Source: Chloroflexota bacterium
GTDB lineage: Bacteria > Chloroflexota > Dehalococcoidia > DSTF01 > JACRBR01
Direction: 5' to 3'
Length of the DNA stretch: 64,000 nucleotides
Assembly (NCBI GenBank): GCA_028872875.1
Contig: JAGWOC010000004.1
Location: forward strand, 1-64,000
Shown here: one piece after another, positions 1 through 8,944 of the stretch
Numbering within the stretch: the first letter of the stretch is position 1
How the letters are laid out: each line of letters opens with the position of its first letter
Made by a program: the position numbers and the translations under genes
Notes under the pieces: generated by a model
Database searches by the model: none
Seen by the model: only the letters and a program-made list of their open reading frames with translations
What the model was told of the DNA's origin: nothing

Positions 1-1
1 G

Positions 2-1126
2 CTGGGCTCGCTGAACCCGGGCACCAGCATCAACTTCACAATGTCGATCACGGTGCCGGGCAGCACGGTCTCGTCGAACACGGTCACCGTGTGGGCGGAC
101 GGGCTGGAGAACAACGTCCCGACCACGCCGATCTCGTCGGTGAGCACGGCGGTCTCGGCGGGGGCGAGCAGGCTCGCCTTCACCACGCAGCCGAGCGCCA
201 CAGGCACGACGGGTGGCATCGCCTTCGCGTCCCAGCCCGTGGTGACGCTCTATGACGTGAACAACAACGTCCTCACCGGCAGCACGGCGAGCGTGACGCT
301 GACGCTGAGCGGCGGCACGGCGGGCGCGGTGCTCACGTGCGCCCAGGCCGGGAACACCGTGACGGCGTTCAACGGCACCGCGACATTCAGCGGCTGCAAG
401 ATCAACCTGGCGGGAACCGGCTACGTGCTCACGGCGAGCAGCCTGGGCGCGACGGGCGCCGTGAGTAACGCCATCACGATCACGGTCGGCCCGGCAGCGC
501 AAGTCGGGTTCACGACGCAGCCGGTCGGCGCGGCGGCGGGCGCTGCTCTTGCTACCCAGCCGATCGTCCAGGTTCAGGACGCGGGTAGTAATGCAGTCAG
601 TTCCTCCGGTATCGCGATTACCCTGAGCGTCAGCCCCGGATCTACAGCGTCCGGGTTGACGTGCACGACCAACCCCGTTAACACGAACGCCAGCGGCGCC
701 GCAGGCTTCGCAGGCTGTACGCTCACCGGCGCCGGGACCGCGAGTCTGCTTGCCCAAGCGACGGGGCTCTACCCGGCCACGAGCACGTCGTTTACCATCA
801 CACCGGCTGGGGCGACGAAGCTCGCCTTCAAGACCCCGCCGAGCGCGACCGCAACCGCCGGTGCGCCGTTTGCGGTGCAACCGGTCGTCGTGGTCCAGGA
901 TGCCTACGGGAACACCGTGACCACGAGCAGCGCTTCCGTGACGCTTGCCATCGCCGTGGGCACGGGGACGCTGACGTGCAGCCAGGCGAGCAACACCACC
1001 GCTGCCGTGAGCGGCGTGGCGACGTTCAGCGGGTGTTCGCTGACACCTGCGGGGACGTACCAACTCAACGCGACCTCGACGGGTCTGACGAACGCACCTA
1101 ACACGGCGGACATCGTGGTTTCGTAG
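2..1126 (+). CDS. Secreted or surface protein fragment with tandem Ig-like repeats (5' end outside window)
   Basis: Frame is open to the left edge; three roughly 105-aa repeats with 'FTTQPSATG...QPVVTLYD', 'FTTQPVGAAAG...QPIVQVQD', 'FKTPPSATATAG...QPVVVVQD'. Confidence 0.7.
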   Translation: MGSLNPGTSINFTMSITVPGSTVSSNTVTVWADGLENNVPTTPISSVSTAVSAGASRLAFTTQPSATGTTGGIAFASQPVVTLYDVNNNVLTGSTASVTLTLSGGTAGAVLTCAQAGNTVTAFNGTATFSGCKINLAGTGYVLTASSLGATGAVSNAITITVGPAAQVGFTTQPVGAAAGAALATQPIVQVQDAGSNAVSSSGIAITLSVSPGSTASGLTCTTNPVNTNASGAAGFAGCTLTGAGTASLLAQATGLYPATSTSFTITPAGATKLAFKTPPSATATAGAPFAVQPVVVVQDAYGNTVTTSSASVTLAIAVGTGTLTCSQASNTTAAVSGVATFSGCSLTPAGTYQLNATSTGLTNAPNTADIVVS

Positions 1127-1146
1127 AGGCGGACTACACCGAGCCA

Positions 1147-1179
1147 GAAGAAGGGCGGCCATCATGGCCGCCCTTCTTC
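1147..1179. terminator. Strong, possibly bidirectional, intrinsic terminator hairpin
   Basis: GAAGAAGGGCGGCCATcATGGCCGCCCTTCTTC perfect inverted repeat just after the Ig-repeat gene stop. Confidence 0.8.
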
Positions 1180-1328
1180 GTTCCCCTGCATCCACCCTCA
1201 CGAACGCTCGCGGCGCGAGATACCGCCGGCGGCGCGCGTCGCGTATACGTGACGGCATCGGCCCCGACCCGCGCCTGGCGCGCGCGGCCACCGGCGCCCG
1301 CGCGGCGCAACCAGAAAGGCCCATCACC

Positions 1329-2024
1329 ATGACCGCCACCCTCGACGTCATCGACGACGTGCGCGCGATCATCGCGCGGCGCGGCCTGCTCGGCCATCCC
1401 TTCTACCAGGCGTGGCAGCGGGGCGAACTCACCCTCGGCGACCTGCGCGTGTACGCGGGCCAGTACTACCACCACGTGCTCGCCTTCCCGCAGTACGTCA
1501 GCGGCGCCCACGCCATCTGCCCGGACCAGCGGGACCGCCAGGAGCTGCTCGAGAACCTGATCGAGGAGGAGCGCGGCGAGGAGAACCACCCGGAGCTCTG
1601 GCTGCGCTTCGCGGAGGGCGTTGGCGCGTCGCGCGCGGCGGTCGAGGGCGCGGCGCCGCTGCCCGAGACGCGCGCGCTCGTCTCGCTCTACCGCGACGCG
1701 ACGCTGCGGCGGAGCTTCCCGGAGGCGTGCGCGGCGCTCTACGTCTACGAGTCGCAGGTGCCGGAGGTCGCGAAGACGAAGATCGCCGGCCTCAAGCGCT
1801 ACTACGGCATCGACGACCCGCGCACGCTGCAGTTCTTCGAGGTGCACATCGGCGCCGACGAGGTGCACGCGGAGGTCGGCGCCGGCATGGTGCGCCGGCA
1901 CGCGGCCGAGGGCCCGGCGCGGTCGGCGGTGCTCGAGACGGCGCGCGCGTGCGCGGACGCGCTCTGGTCGTTCCTCGATGGCGTCGAGCGCACGCGCGCG
2001 TGCGCGGCGGCGCGGGCAGGGTGA
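1329..2024 (+). CDS. CADD-family (TenA/PqqC-like fold) putative folate-metabolism (pABA synthase-like) protein
   Basis: MTATLDVIDDVRAIIARRGLLGHPFYQAWQRGELTLGDLRVYAGQYYHHV...NLIEEERGEENHPELW; heme-oxygenase-like helical family; start trimmed from 1164. Confidence 0.7.
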   Translation: MTATLDVIDDVRAIIARRGLLGHPFYQAWQRGELTLGDLRVYAGQYYHHVLAFPQYVSGAHAICPDQRDRQELLENLIEEERGEENHPELWLRFAEGVGASRAAVEGAAPLPETRALVSLYRDATLRRSFPEACAALYVYESQVPEVAKTKIAGLKRYYGIDDPRTLQFFEVHIGADEVHAEVGAGMVRRHAAEGPARSAVLETARACADALWSFLDGVERTRACAAARAG

Positions 2025-2251
2025 CCGGCACGGTAGCGGTCCGGAGGACCTAACCCGCGGCCCCTTCCCTTGAAGGGGAGGGGTGTGCGGCGCGGCTGGA
2101 ACATGACCGCGCACTCGGGCATCCAACGCGCGACCTTGTGGCGCTCGCCACCTGTTGACAAGCCCGCCGTAGCCCGAGCGCGGCGCATCGTCTATAACGC
2201 CAGCGACCGATGGTGGTGCGTCCCGCCGCACCGGCTGCGTAGACTGCGACG

Positions 2252-3001
2252 ATGACGCTCGACCTCACCTTCCTCGGCACCGGCAACGCCTTCGCGCCCA
2301 CGCGCTACTGGAGCAGCTTCCTGCTCGGCGACCGCTGCCTCTTCGACGCGCCGCCGACGCTGCTGGCGCACCTGAAGAAGCTCGGCAAGGACCCGCGCGA
2401 CATCGAGGTGGCGTTCATCAGCCACTTCCACGGAGACCACTTCTTCGGCCTGCCGTTCCTCCTGCTCGAGTACGCGGAGCTGGCGCCGCGCACGAAGGAC
2501 CTCACCATCGTCGGGCCGCCGGGCATCGCCGCGCGGCTGCGCGCGCTGACGGACCTGGCGTTCGCGAACGTCTTCCGGAAGGACCGCGGCTACGACCTGC
2601 ATTTCGTCGAGGCCGGCGACGGCGCGGAGGGCGAGGCCGCGGGCTGCCGCTTCGTGTCGCGGCAGGTGCCGCACGTGCCGGGACTGCAGTCCTTCGCGTA
2701 CCGCGTCGAGACCGGCCACGGCAGCGTCGCCTACTCGGGCGACACGATGATGTGCGATGCGCTCGTGTCGATCGCCGATGGGACGGACGTGTTTGTGGTG
2801 GAGTGCTCCTGCTGGGGCGAGCAGTGCGGCCCGCACCTGAGCCCGAAGGACATCCTCGCGCTACGGGCGCGGATCACGCCATCGACGCGCTTCGTGCTGA
2901 CGCACATCGGAGCGGGCGAGGCGCCGCGCGCCATCGTCGATGCGGGCATCCTCATCGCGGACGATTTCGAGCATCTGGAGTTCACAGTGGATAGTGAATA
3001 G
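2252..3001 (+). CDS. MBL-fold metallo-hydrolase (RNase Z-like)
   Basis: FLGTGNA N-terminus, ISHFHGDHFFG metal-binding motif, VAYSGDT, LTHIG. Confidence 0.8.
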   Translation: MTLDLTFLGTGNAFAPTRYWSSFLLGDRCLFDAPPTLLAHLKKLGKDPRDIEVAFISHFHGDHFFGLPFLLLEYAELAPRTKDLTIVGPPGIAARLRALTDLAFANVFRKDRGYDLHFVEAGDGAEGEAAGCRFVSRQVPHVPGLQSFAYRVETGHGSVAYSGDTMMCDALVSIADGTDVFVVECSCWGEQCGPHLSPKDILALRARITPSTRFVLTHIGAGEAPRAIVDAGILIADDFEHLEFTVDSE

Positions 3002-3056
3002 TCGGGCGCGGCGGCCGCGCTCGGGGCGGGGACTATCAACTACAAACTAGTCACGA

Positions 3057-3512
3057 TCAACTACTCCGCGCCCGCTCGATGCAGTAGTAGAGCGCCACGG
3101 ACTTCGACGTAAAGAGCGAGTAGCGGTTGTCCAGCACGAAGGTGTAGGTGCCGTCGATCGTCGCGGGGAAGGTGAAGTCGTAGTTCGAGGCGCGCGGCGA
3201 GACGAGGATCTCCTGGCCCTGCGGCGTCACGAGGCGCATCAGCACGTCGACGCTGCCGAAGCCGCCGTCGGCCTCGAACGTGCCGCGGACGTAGTCGCCC
3301 TCGCGGAGCGACACCTGGCGGGTCGCCTCGGCGCCGGGGCGGACGTTGACGTTGAGGTTCGTGCAGTCCTGCGGCCGCCCCTGGGACACCGCCCCGGCGT
3401 GAGCGGGCGTGCCGACGCTGCCCGGCGCCCCGTACCTGAGCGCCCACCAGGCGCCGCCGAGGCCCAGCCCGAGCACGAGCGCCACCGCCACGATGATGCC
3501 GAGCGCGCGCAT
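3057..3512 (-). CDS. Small membrane-anchored or secreted hypothetical protein
   Basis: Start at 3512 gives MRALGIIVAVALVLGLGLGGAWW signal/TM segment followed by a beta-rich domain. Confidence 0.55.
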   Translation of the reverse strand: MRALGIIVAVALVLGLGLGGAWWALRYGAPGSVGTPAHAGAVSQGRPQDCTNLNVNVRPGAEATRQVSLREGDYVRGTFEADGGFGSVDVLMRLVTPQGQEILVSPRASNYDFTFPATIDGTYTFVLDNRYSLFTSKSVALYYCIERARSS

Positions 3513-4050
3513 CGCCTGCCCCCTGTGTACGTAGTCGGCCGGCGCGGGCGTCGGTGTAGGGGCGGGCGCGTATGCCGCCGTGCGACTGGCGCGCGAATCG
3601 CGCGGGCTGAAGGCCCGCGCTCCGAGTGCGGGCGGGGCCGGGTGCGACTGGCGCGCGATTCGCGGGGGCTGAAGGCCCGCGGTCCGAGTGAGGGCGGGGC
3701 CGGTGCGGCTGGCGCGCACGTTGCCCGCTATAATCGCGGCGAATCCGCCTTCTAGGGGATTCGTGCGCGGCTCAGACACCCGGAAGACAGGGGGTGGACG
3801 GTGGAGGCGCGTGACGGCGCCATCGGCGCGTGACCAGTGCGGGCTGAAACGCCCGCGCCACGAAGGGCGCATCGGCGCGCAGCGCGTCGCGCGGGCTTTC
3901 CGTACGGCCCGTATGGGAAGGCGCGCTATGCGCGAGGGCGGAGGTGAAGCTCCGCGGCTACGTGTTCCGCGCGCGGCTCGGGCGGGTGGGCTTCTCATCC
4001 CCACGTCGGTGCCGCGGGCGGCGTGGTGGGGATCTACGGAAGGGGCACGT

Positions 4051-5193
4051 ATGGCGGCATCCCGGCGTGACGGCGGACAGCCCGGCTATCGCCGCATCGT
4101 CGCGAAGCTCGGCACGAACCTGCTGACCGGCGGCAGCGACCGGCTCGATGCGGGCGTGATGGCCGTGCTGGTCACGCAGGCCGTGCGGCTGATCGACGAG
4201 CGGCGCGAGGTCGTGATCGTCACCTCGGGCGCGATCGCGGCCGGGCGGGAGCGGCTCGGGCCGCAGAAGGAGCGGCGCGACATCCCCTTCCGGCAGGTGC
4301 TGGCGGCGGTCGGACAGCCGCGGCTGATGCAGGCGTACGACGGACTCTTCGCCGCGCGCGGACGCGTCGTCGCGCAGACGCTCGTGAGCCGCCGCGACCT
4401 CCACGACCGCGCGGGCTACCTCAACGCCCGCAACACGCTGCTCGGGCTGCTGGAGATGGGCGTGGCGCCGATCGTCAACGAGAACGACGCCGTCGCCATC
4501 GACGAGATCGCCGACGCGCGCATCGGTGACAACGACAACCTCTCGGCGCTCGTCGCCAACCTCATCGACGCCGACGCGCTGGTGATGCTGACCGACATCG
4601 ACGGCCTCTACACGGCCGACCCGCGACGCGACCGCGGCGCGAAGCTGATCCCGCGCGTCGACCGCATCACGAAGGAGATCGAGCAGATCGCCGGCGTCAG
4701 CGAGACGGGCCGTGGCACCGGGGGCATGGTCACAAAGCTGCAGGCGGCGAAGCTTGCCACCGGCGGCGGCTCCGACGTCTACATCGCCGACGGCCGGGCG
4801 CCCGACGTGCTGTACCGCATCGCCAGCGGCGAGCACCTGGGTACGCTGCTGCCCGCGCGCGGCAGCCGCATGGAGAGCCGCAAGCGCTGGATGCTGTCGG
4901 GCCTGGGGACGAGGGGCCGCATCGTCGTCGACGCGGGCGCCGCGCGGGCGCTGCTGGACCAGCGGCGCAGCCTGCTGCCGGCGGGCGTGCGCGAGGTGCA
5001 CGGGCCGTTCAAGCGCGGCGACGCCGTCAACATCTGCCTGGCGGAGGGGCAGGCCATCGCCTGCGGCATCACGAACTACGACGACCGCGAGCTGGCGGCG
5101 ATCCGCGGCGTGCGCTCCGACCGCATCGCGGGCGTGCTCGGGCACGAGTATGGCGCGGAGGCGGTGCACCGGAACAACCTGGTGCTGCTGTAG
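4051..5193 (+). CDS. proB: Glutamate 5-kinase with C-terminal PUA domain
   Basis: IVAKLGTNLLTGG, VVIVTSGAIAAGRERLG, NENDAVAIDEI, FGDNDNLSALVA-type motif, GTGGMVTKLQAAKLA. Confidence 0.93.
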   Translation: MAASRRDGGQPGYRRIVAKLGTNLLTGGSDRLDAGVMAVLVTQAVRLIDERREVVIVTSGAIAAGRERLGPQKERRDIPFRQVLAAVGQPRLMQAYDGLFAARGRVVAQTLVSRRDLHDRAGYLNARNTLLGLLEMGVAPIVNENDAVAIDEIADARIGDNDNLSALVANLIDADALVMLTDIDGLYTADPRRDRGAKLIPRVDRITKEIEQIAGVSETGRGTGGMVTKLQAAKLATGGGSDVYIADGRAPDVLYRIASGEHLGTLLPARGSRMESRKRWMLSGLGTRGRIVVDAGAARALLDQRRSLLPAGVREVHGPFKRGDAVNICLAEGQAIACGITNYDDRELAAIRGVRSDRIAGVLGHEYGAEAVHRNNLVLL

Positions 5194-5294
5194 CGCCGGC
5201 CGCGCACCAGGGGGCGCGGCAAGCGGCGCCCCTACCCTCTGTGCGAAGGATCGCCGCCTACGTCGCCGGCGGCCGGCCTGTTAGCCTGTAGCCG

Positions 5295-6035
5295 ATGGAC
5301 CACGCATCCCCGCCCCCGCTGCTCTTCGACAAGTCGGACGATGGCATCGCCTGGATCACGCTGAACCGCCCGCAGGTGCTGAACGCGGTGAACCTGGCGA
5401 TGCGCGACGCGCTCTGGTCGGCCTTTCAGGCCGTGCGGGACGACCCGGAGATCCGCGTCGCCGTGCTGCGGGGAGCGGGCCAGCGCGCGTTCTCGGCCGG
5501 GGCGGACATCAGCGAGTTCGGGACGGCGCCGTCGTACGTCGAGGCGCGCCGCGCGCGGCACGAGCGCGACGTTTGGGCGTTGATGCTCGCGATCCCGAAG
5601 CCGCTCGTCGCGGCGGTGCATGGCTTCGCGTTCGGCGCCGGCTGCGAGATGCCGCTCTGCTGCGACATCCGCATCGCGTCGGACGACGCGACGTTCGCGC
5701 TGCCCGAGGTGACGCTGGGCTACATCCCCTCGGCCGGCGGCACGCAACTGCTGCCACGCACCGTGCCGCCGGGCGTCGCGCGCGAGATGGTGCTGGGCGG
5801 CGAGCCGATCGACGCGCAGCGCGCGCTCCGCATCGGCCTCGTGCACCGCGTCGTAGCCCGCGAGCGGCTGGAGGCGGAGACGGCGGACGTCGCCCGGGCG
5901 CTCGCCGCCAGGCCGCAGCGCGCACTGCGCGCCGCGAAGGAGGCGATGCGCCGCGGCGCGGATTTGCCGCTCGACGCGGCGCTGCGGCTGGAGGCGCTAC
6001 TGGCGGAGCGCGCAGGCCGCGGAGACCCGCCTTGA
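5295..6035 (+). CDS. Enoyl-CoA hydratase/isomerase family protein
   Basis: ITLNRPQVLNAVN, FSAGADISEF, AAVHGFAFGAGCEMPLCCDIRIASDDATFALPEV. Confidence 0.9.
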   Translation: MDHASPPPLLFDKSDDGIAWITLNRPQVLNAVNLAMRDALWSAFQAVRDDPEIRVAVLRGAGQRAFSAGADISEFGTAPSYVEARRARHERDVWALMLAIPKPLVAAVHGFAFGAGCEMPLCCDIRIASDDATFALPEVTLGYIPSAGGTQLLPRTVPPGVAREMVLGGEPIDAQRALRIGLVHRVVARERLEAETADVARALAARPQRALRAAKEAMRRGADLPLDAALRLEALLAERAGRGDPP

Positions 6036-6619
6036 GCGAGGCAGCTCCGCCCGGACCGCGCGGCTGCACCTGGCGCACCGGCTGCCTGCTCCCCCTCGCG
6101 ATCGTCGCGGCGGTCGTGGTACTGGTGACTGTCGGCGAGTTCATCGCCTTCCTCGTTGGGTCGCCGTCGGGCGGTGCCCCTTCGTCGCAGTTCGACGCGG
6201 GCCCCGCCGACGCCTACCGGCGTGGCGACGTCAGCCAGATCGAGCCCGAGCATCTCTTCGTCACGCGGCTGGAGGACGGCACGTTCATCGCGCTCTACGA
6301 CAAGTCGCCGCGCCAGCAGGAGGGCAACGGAAGCTGCCGCGTCCACTACGTCGACGTCTCGCCGCTGGGGACGCTGCCGCAGCTACCCGGCTTCACGGGC
6401 GCCTTCGTGGAAGACTGCGACGCGGAGACGCGCACGGTCTGGCGCGCCGATGGCACGTACGCGTTCGGCGCGGGGTACGGCAACCTCGACCGCTACGACA
6501 CGCGGATCAACGCCGAAGGGCACCTGCTCATCGACCTCAGCTCGCGCACCTGCACGCGCAGCGTCGGCGTCGTCGGCGTGCCGCCGTTCAGGGTCACGCG
6601 CTGCGGCCGGGGAAGCTGA
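6032..6619 (+). CDS. Membrane-anchored hypothetical protein, weakly Rieske-like ectodomain
   Basis: TTG start overlapping previous stop; N-terminal TM (LLPLAIVAAVVVLVTVGEFIAFLVG); 'LEDGTFIALYDKSP...CRVHYVDV'. Confidence 0.5.
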   Translation: MSEAAPPGPRGCTWRTGCLLPLAIVAAVVVLVTVGEFIAFLVGSPSGGAPSSQFDAGPADAYRRGDVSQIEPEHLFVTRLEDGTFIALYDKSPRQQEGNGSCRVHYVDVSPLGTLPQLPGFTGAFVEDCDAETRTVWRADGTYAFGAGYGNLDRYDTRINAEGHLLIDLSSRTCTRSVGVVGVPPFRVTRCGRGS

Positions 6620-6621
6620 CG

Positions 6622-7044
6622 TCAGGGCGCCGCCGCGAGGACTGCGAGGAAACGCGCCGGTGTGACGATCGGGATGCTCTCGTATGCCGCGAGCGCGAGC
6701 AGGTCGCCGTCTCCCGTGACGATGCAGTCAGCGCTGCCGGCGACTGCGGCCTCGAGTACGCGGTTGTCGTCGGGGTCCCGACAGACGTCGACCAGGACCG
6801 CAGGCTCGACAACCTCGGCGAACGTGGCGAGGAGCGCGACGATCTCAGCGCGCTGGCGCGGGCTCCAGTTGATGCGCCCTTTGAGCTTGCGCGCTTCGAA
6901 TGTGCGTGCGAGCTCCGCGAGGAGGTGCGGCGATGTGATCCATGTGAATCGATCAGCGCGCCACGCATCCACGACGCGCGCCGCGTTACCGCCAGGTGAC
7001 AGCCCGGCGCTGATCAGCACGTTGGTGTCGACGACCGCGCGCAC
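6622..7044 (-). CDS. PIN-domain toxin (VapC-like)
   Basis: VVDTNVLISAGLSPGGNAARVV... DCIVTGDGDLLAL; GTG start 1 bp after upstream gene stop. Confidence 0.85.
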   Translation of the reverse strand: MRAVVDTNVLISAGLSPGGNAARVVDAWRADRFTWITSPHLLAELARTFEARKLKGRINWSPRQRAEIVALLATFAEVVEPAVLVDVCRDPDDNRVLEAAVAGSADCIVTGDGDLLALAAYESIPIVTPARFLAVLAAAP

Positions 7045-7045
7045 C

Positions 7046-7354
7046 CTAACTTGCGATCTTGCGCTTCGTGCTCTTGCGTCGCGCCCAGCGCACGGCCTCG
7101 ATCGCGAGCTCGTCGGCCGCCTCCGGGGAGAGATCCTTGTTGCGCGCCCAGTTCTCCTCGAGGAGCGTGCTCAGCCGGTCCATCGCGTGTTCGCGCCCCT
7201 GCTTCATCGTCTCGTGGTACTCCGGGGAGATCACCACCCCCATCAGCTTGCCGTGGCGCTCGATCCGTACTTCGTCGCCACGGTAGAGCACGCCTTCGAG
7301 AATCTCGCCGAGGTTGCGGCGGAACTCCATCGCCGAGACCGTGCGCTTCATCAT
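7046..7354 (-). CDS. Phd/YefM-type antitoxin
   Basis: MMKRTVSAMEFRRNLGEILEGVLYRGDEVRIERHGKLMGVVIS; GGAGGTG Shine-Dalgarno; directly upstream of PIN gene. Confidence 0.75.
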   Translation of the reverse strand: MMKRTVSAMEFRRNLGEILEGVLYRGDEVRIERHGKLMGVVISPEYHETMKQGREHAMDRLSTLLEENWARNKDLSPEAADELAIEAVRWARRKSTKRKIAS

Positions 7355-7364
7355 GCACCTCCGG

Positions 7365-7404
7365 GAATACGGAGTATTCTATCAATTGTGCGGACTGCCT
7401 TGAA
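7365..7404 (-). promoter_or_regulatory. Promoter with overlapping operator palindrome of the Phd/PIN operon
   Basis: On minus strand: TTCAAG-17 bp-TAGAAT; palindrome GAATAC-TCC-GTATTC (7365-7379) overlaps the -10. Confidence 0.55.
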
Positions 7405-7606
7405 CATAGACACGGGATCAGACACAAGGCTGGACGGTGGAACGTGGAGGCGCCCAGACGGGCCGTACTGCGGGACGATGCCGTCCGCGTGCGACCCGCG
7501 CGGGCTGCAGCGAACCTGTCTCACAATGCGATGCGGCCTGAGCACGAGGGCACCGGGTAACGGGCGTGCGGTGCCGGTGATGCGGACGTGGCGGCGCGTG
7601 CAGGGG

Positions 7607-8146
7607 CTACGCGGCCCGGCGCTCGGCGCGGTAGAGGTTGATCGGGGCCGGGATGCCCTTCATCACCGCGGGGCCTAGGCGCTCGAAGGCGACGTCCGGC
7701 GGCACCTCGGAGATGGCGCGCACCGTCGCCTCCGAGGCGAGCACCTCGCCGGAGCCGGCGAGGCTCATGATGCGCGAGGCGACGTTGACATCGTGCCCCA
7801 CCAGGTCGTCGCCGCGACGCGTCTGCTGGCCCGCGTGGACGCCGATGCGTACCGAGAGCGGGGCGTCGGCCCTCGTCGTTTCCTCTTCGAAGCGCTCTTG
7901 CACGCAGAGGCCGGCGATGATGGCGGCGCAGGGATCCCTGAACCAGAGCATCAAGCCGTCGCCCAGCTCCTTGACGATGCGGGCATCGCCATCGAGCGCC
8001 GCCCGGACGATCGCCTCCTGCATCGCGAGGAGCGCGAGCGCGTCGGCGTCTCCGCGGAGGGCCGTGAACTCCGTGAAGCCGACGATGTCGGTGAACATCA
8101 CCGTGCCACGGATCGTGGCCGCCGGGGGCGGGGCAGCCGTCGTCAT
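7607..8146 (-). CDS. Class III adenylate/guanylate cyclase catalytic-domain protein
   Basis: VMFTDIVGFTEFTALRGD..., VKELGDGLMLWF, VRIGVHAG, GHDVNVASRIMSLA; ATGA overlap with 8143-8850. Confidence 0.85.
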   Translation of the reverse strand: MTTAAPPPAATIRGTVMFTDIVGFTEFTALRGDADALALLAMQEAIVRAALDGDARIVKELGDGLMLWFRDPCAAIIAGLCVQERFEEETTRADAPLSVRIGVHAGQQTRRGDDLVGHDVNVASRIMSLAGSGEVLASEATVRAISEVPPDVAFERLGPAVMKGIPAPINLYRAERRAA

Positions 8147-8850
8147 TGGGCCAGCACCTGGATGGACCCGGAGATCGAGACGGCGTCGATGCGGCAGTCG
8201 GCGCCCGGCGGCAGGTCGCACAGGACGCGGCCGCCGACGCTCTTGCAGAACATCTCGGCCGCGGTGCCCTGGGGCAGCGCGATGCGCACCGTGCCGGACA
8301 CGGTCTTCACCTTGATCGCGCCGTCGCCGCCGCACGAAGCATCGATGGAGCCGCCGACGCTGCGCGCGCGAAATGCGCCGTCCACGCGGTCGAAGCGGAT
8401 CGCGCCGGACATGGTGCTGGCCGTGGCGGCGCCGGCGTGGCCGCCGCTGATCGTGCCGCCCACGCTGCTCGCCCGGCAGCCGCCTTCACAGGAGCCGATG
8501 ACGATGTCCGCCGATACCGTGCGGAGGTCGGCCTGGTCCGCCGCGTCGAGCTCGATCCTGCCGCTCATCGTCGTCACGGACACATCGCCGAAGCGGCCAT
8601 CGAGCCGCACGCTGCCGGAGTGCGTGCCGACCACGACGTCGGTGCCGGCAGGACAGCGCACGGTGATGGCGCCCGATCCGCGCCCCGCGCGCACCTGGAG
8701 CGTGGCGCCGCCGTCCTCTTCCATCGCCTGCAGGTGCTCTCCCCGCGCCTCGACGTCGTCGCGCGGCTCGGCGATCACGTGTACGCGTCCGGAACGCGAC
8801 TGGACGCGCAGGGTGACGGCCACGGGGAGCGGATAGTGCTCGATGTCCAC
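8143..8850 (-). CDS. DUF4097-like beta-helical adhesin-type protein
   Basis: Repeated 'SGSVRLDG..GDVSVTTMSGRIEL', 'SVGGTISGG', 'TMSGAIRF', 'SVGGSIDA', 'TVSGTVRI'. Confidence 0.65.
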   Translation of the reverse strand: MDIEHYPLPVAVTLRVQSRSGRVHVIAEPRDDVEARGEHLQAMEEDGGATLQVRAGRGSGAITVRCPAGTDVVVGTHSGSVRLDGRFGDVSVTTMSGRIELDAADQADLRTVSADIVIGSCEGGCRASSVGGTISGGHAGAATASTMSGAIRFDRVDGAFRARSVGGSIDASCGGDGAIKVKTVSGTVRIALPQGTAAEMFCKSVGGRVLCDLPPGADCRIDAVSISGSIQVLAQ

Positions 8851-8944
8851 GGGCGGCCTCGTCTCTGCCTGTGGCGGTCATTGTGGCGCGCGGCGGTGGC
8901 GGGGTTCAAGGGGCGGAGCTTGCGGAACGCGCACCGGGGCCGGG

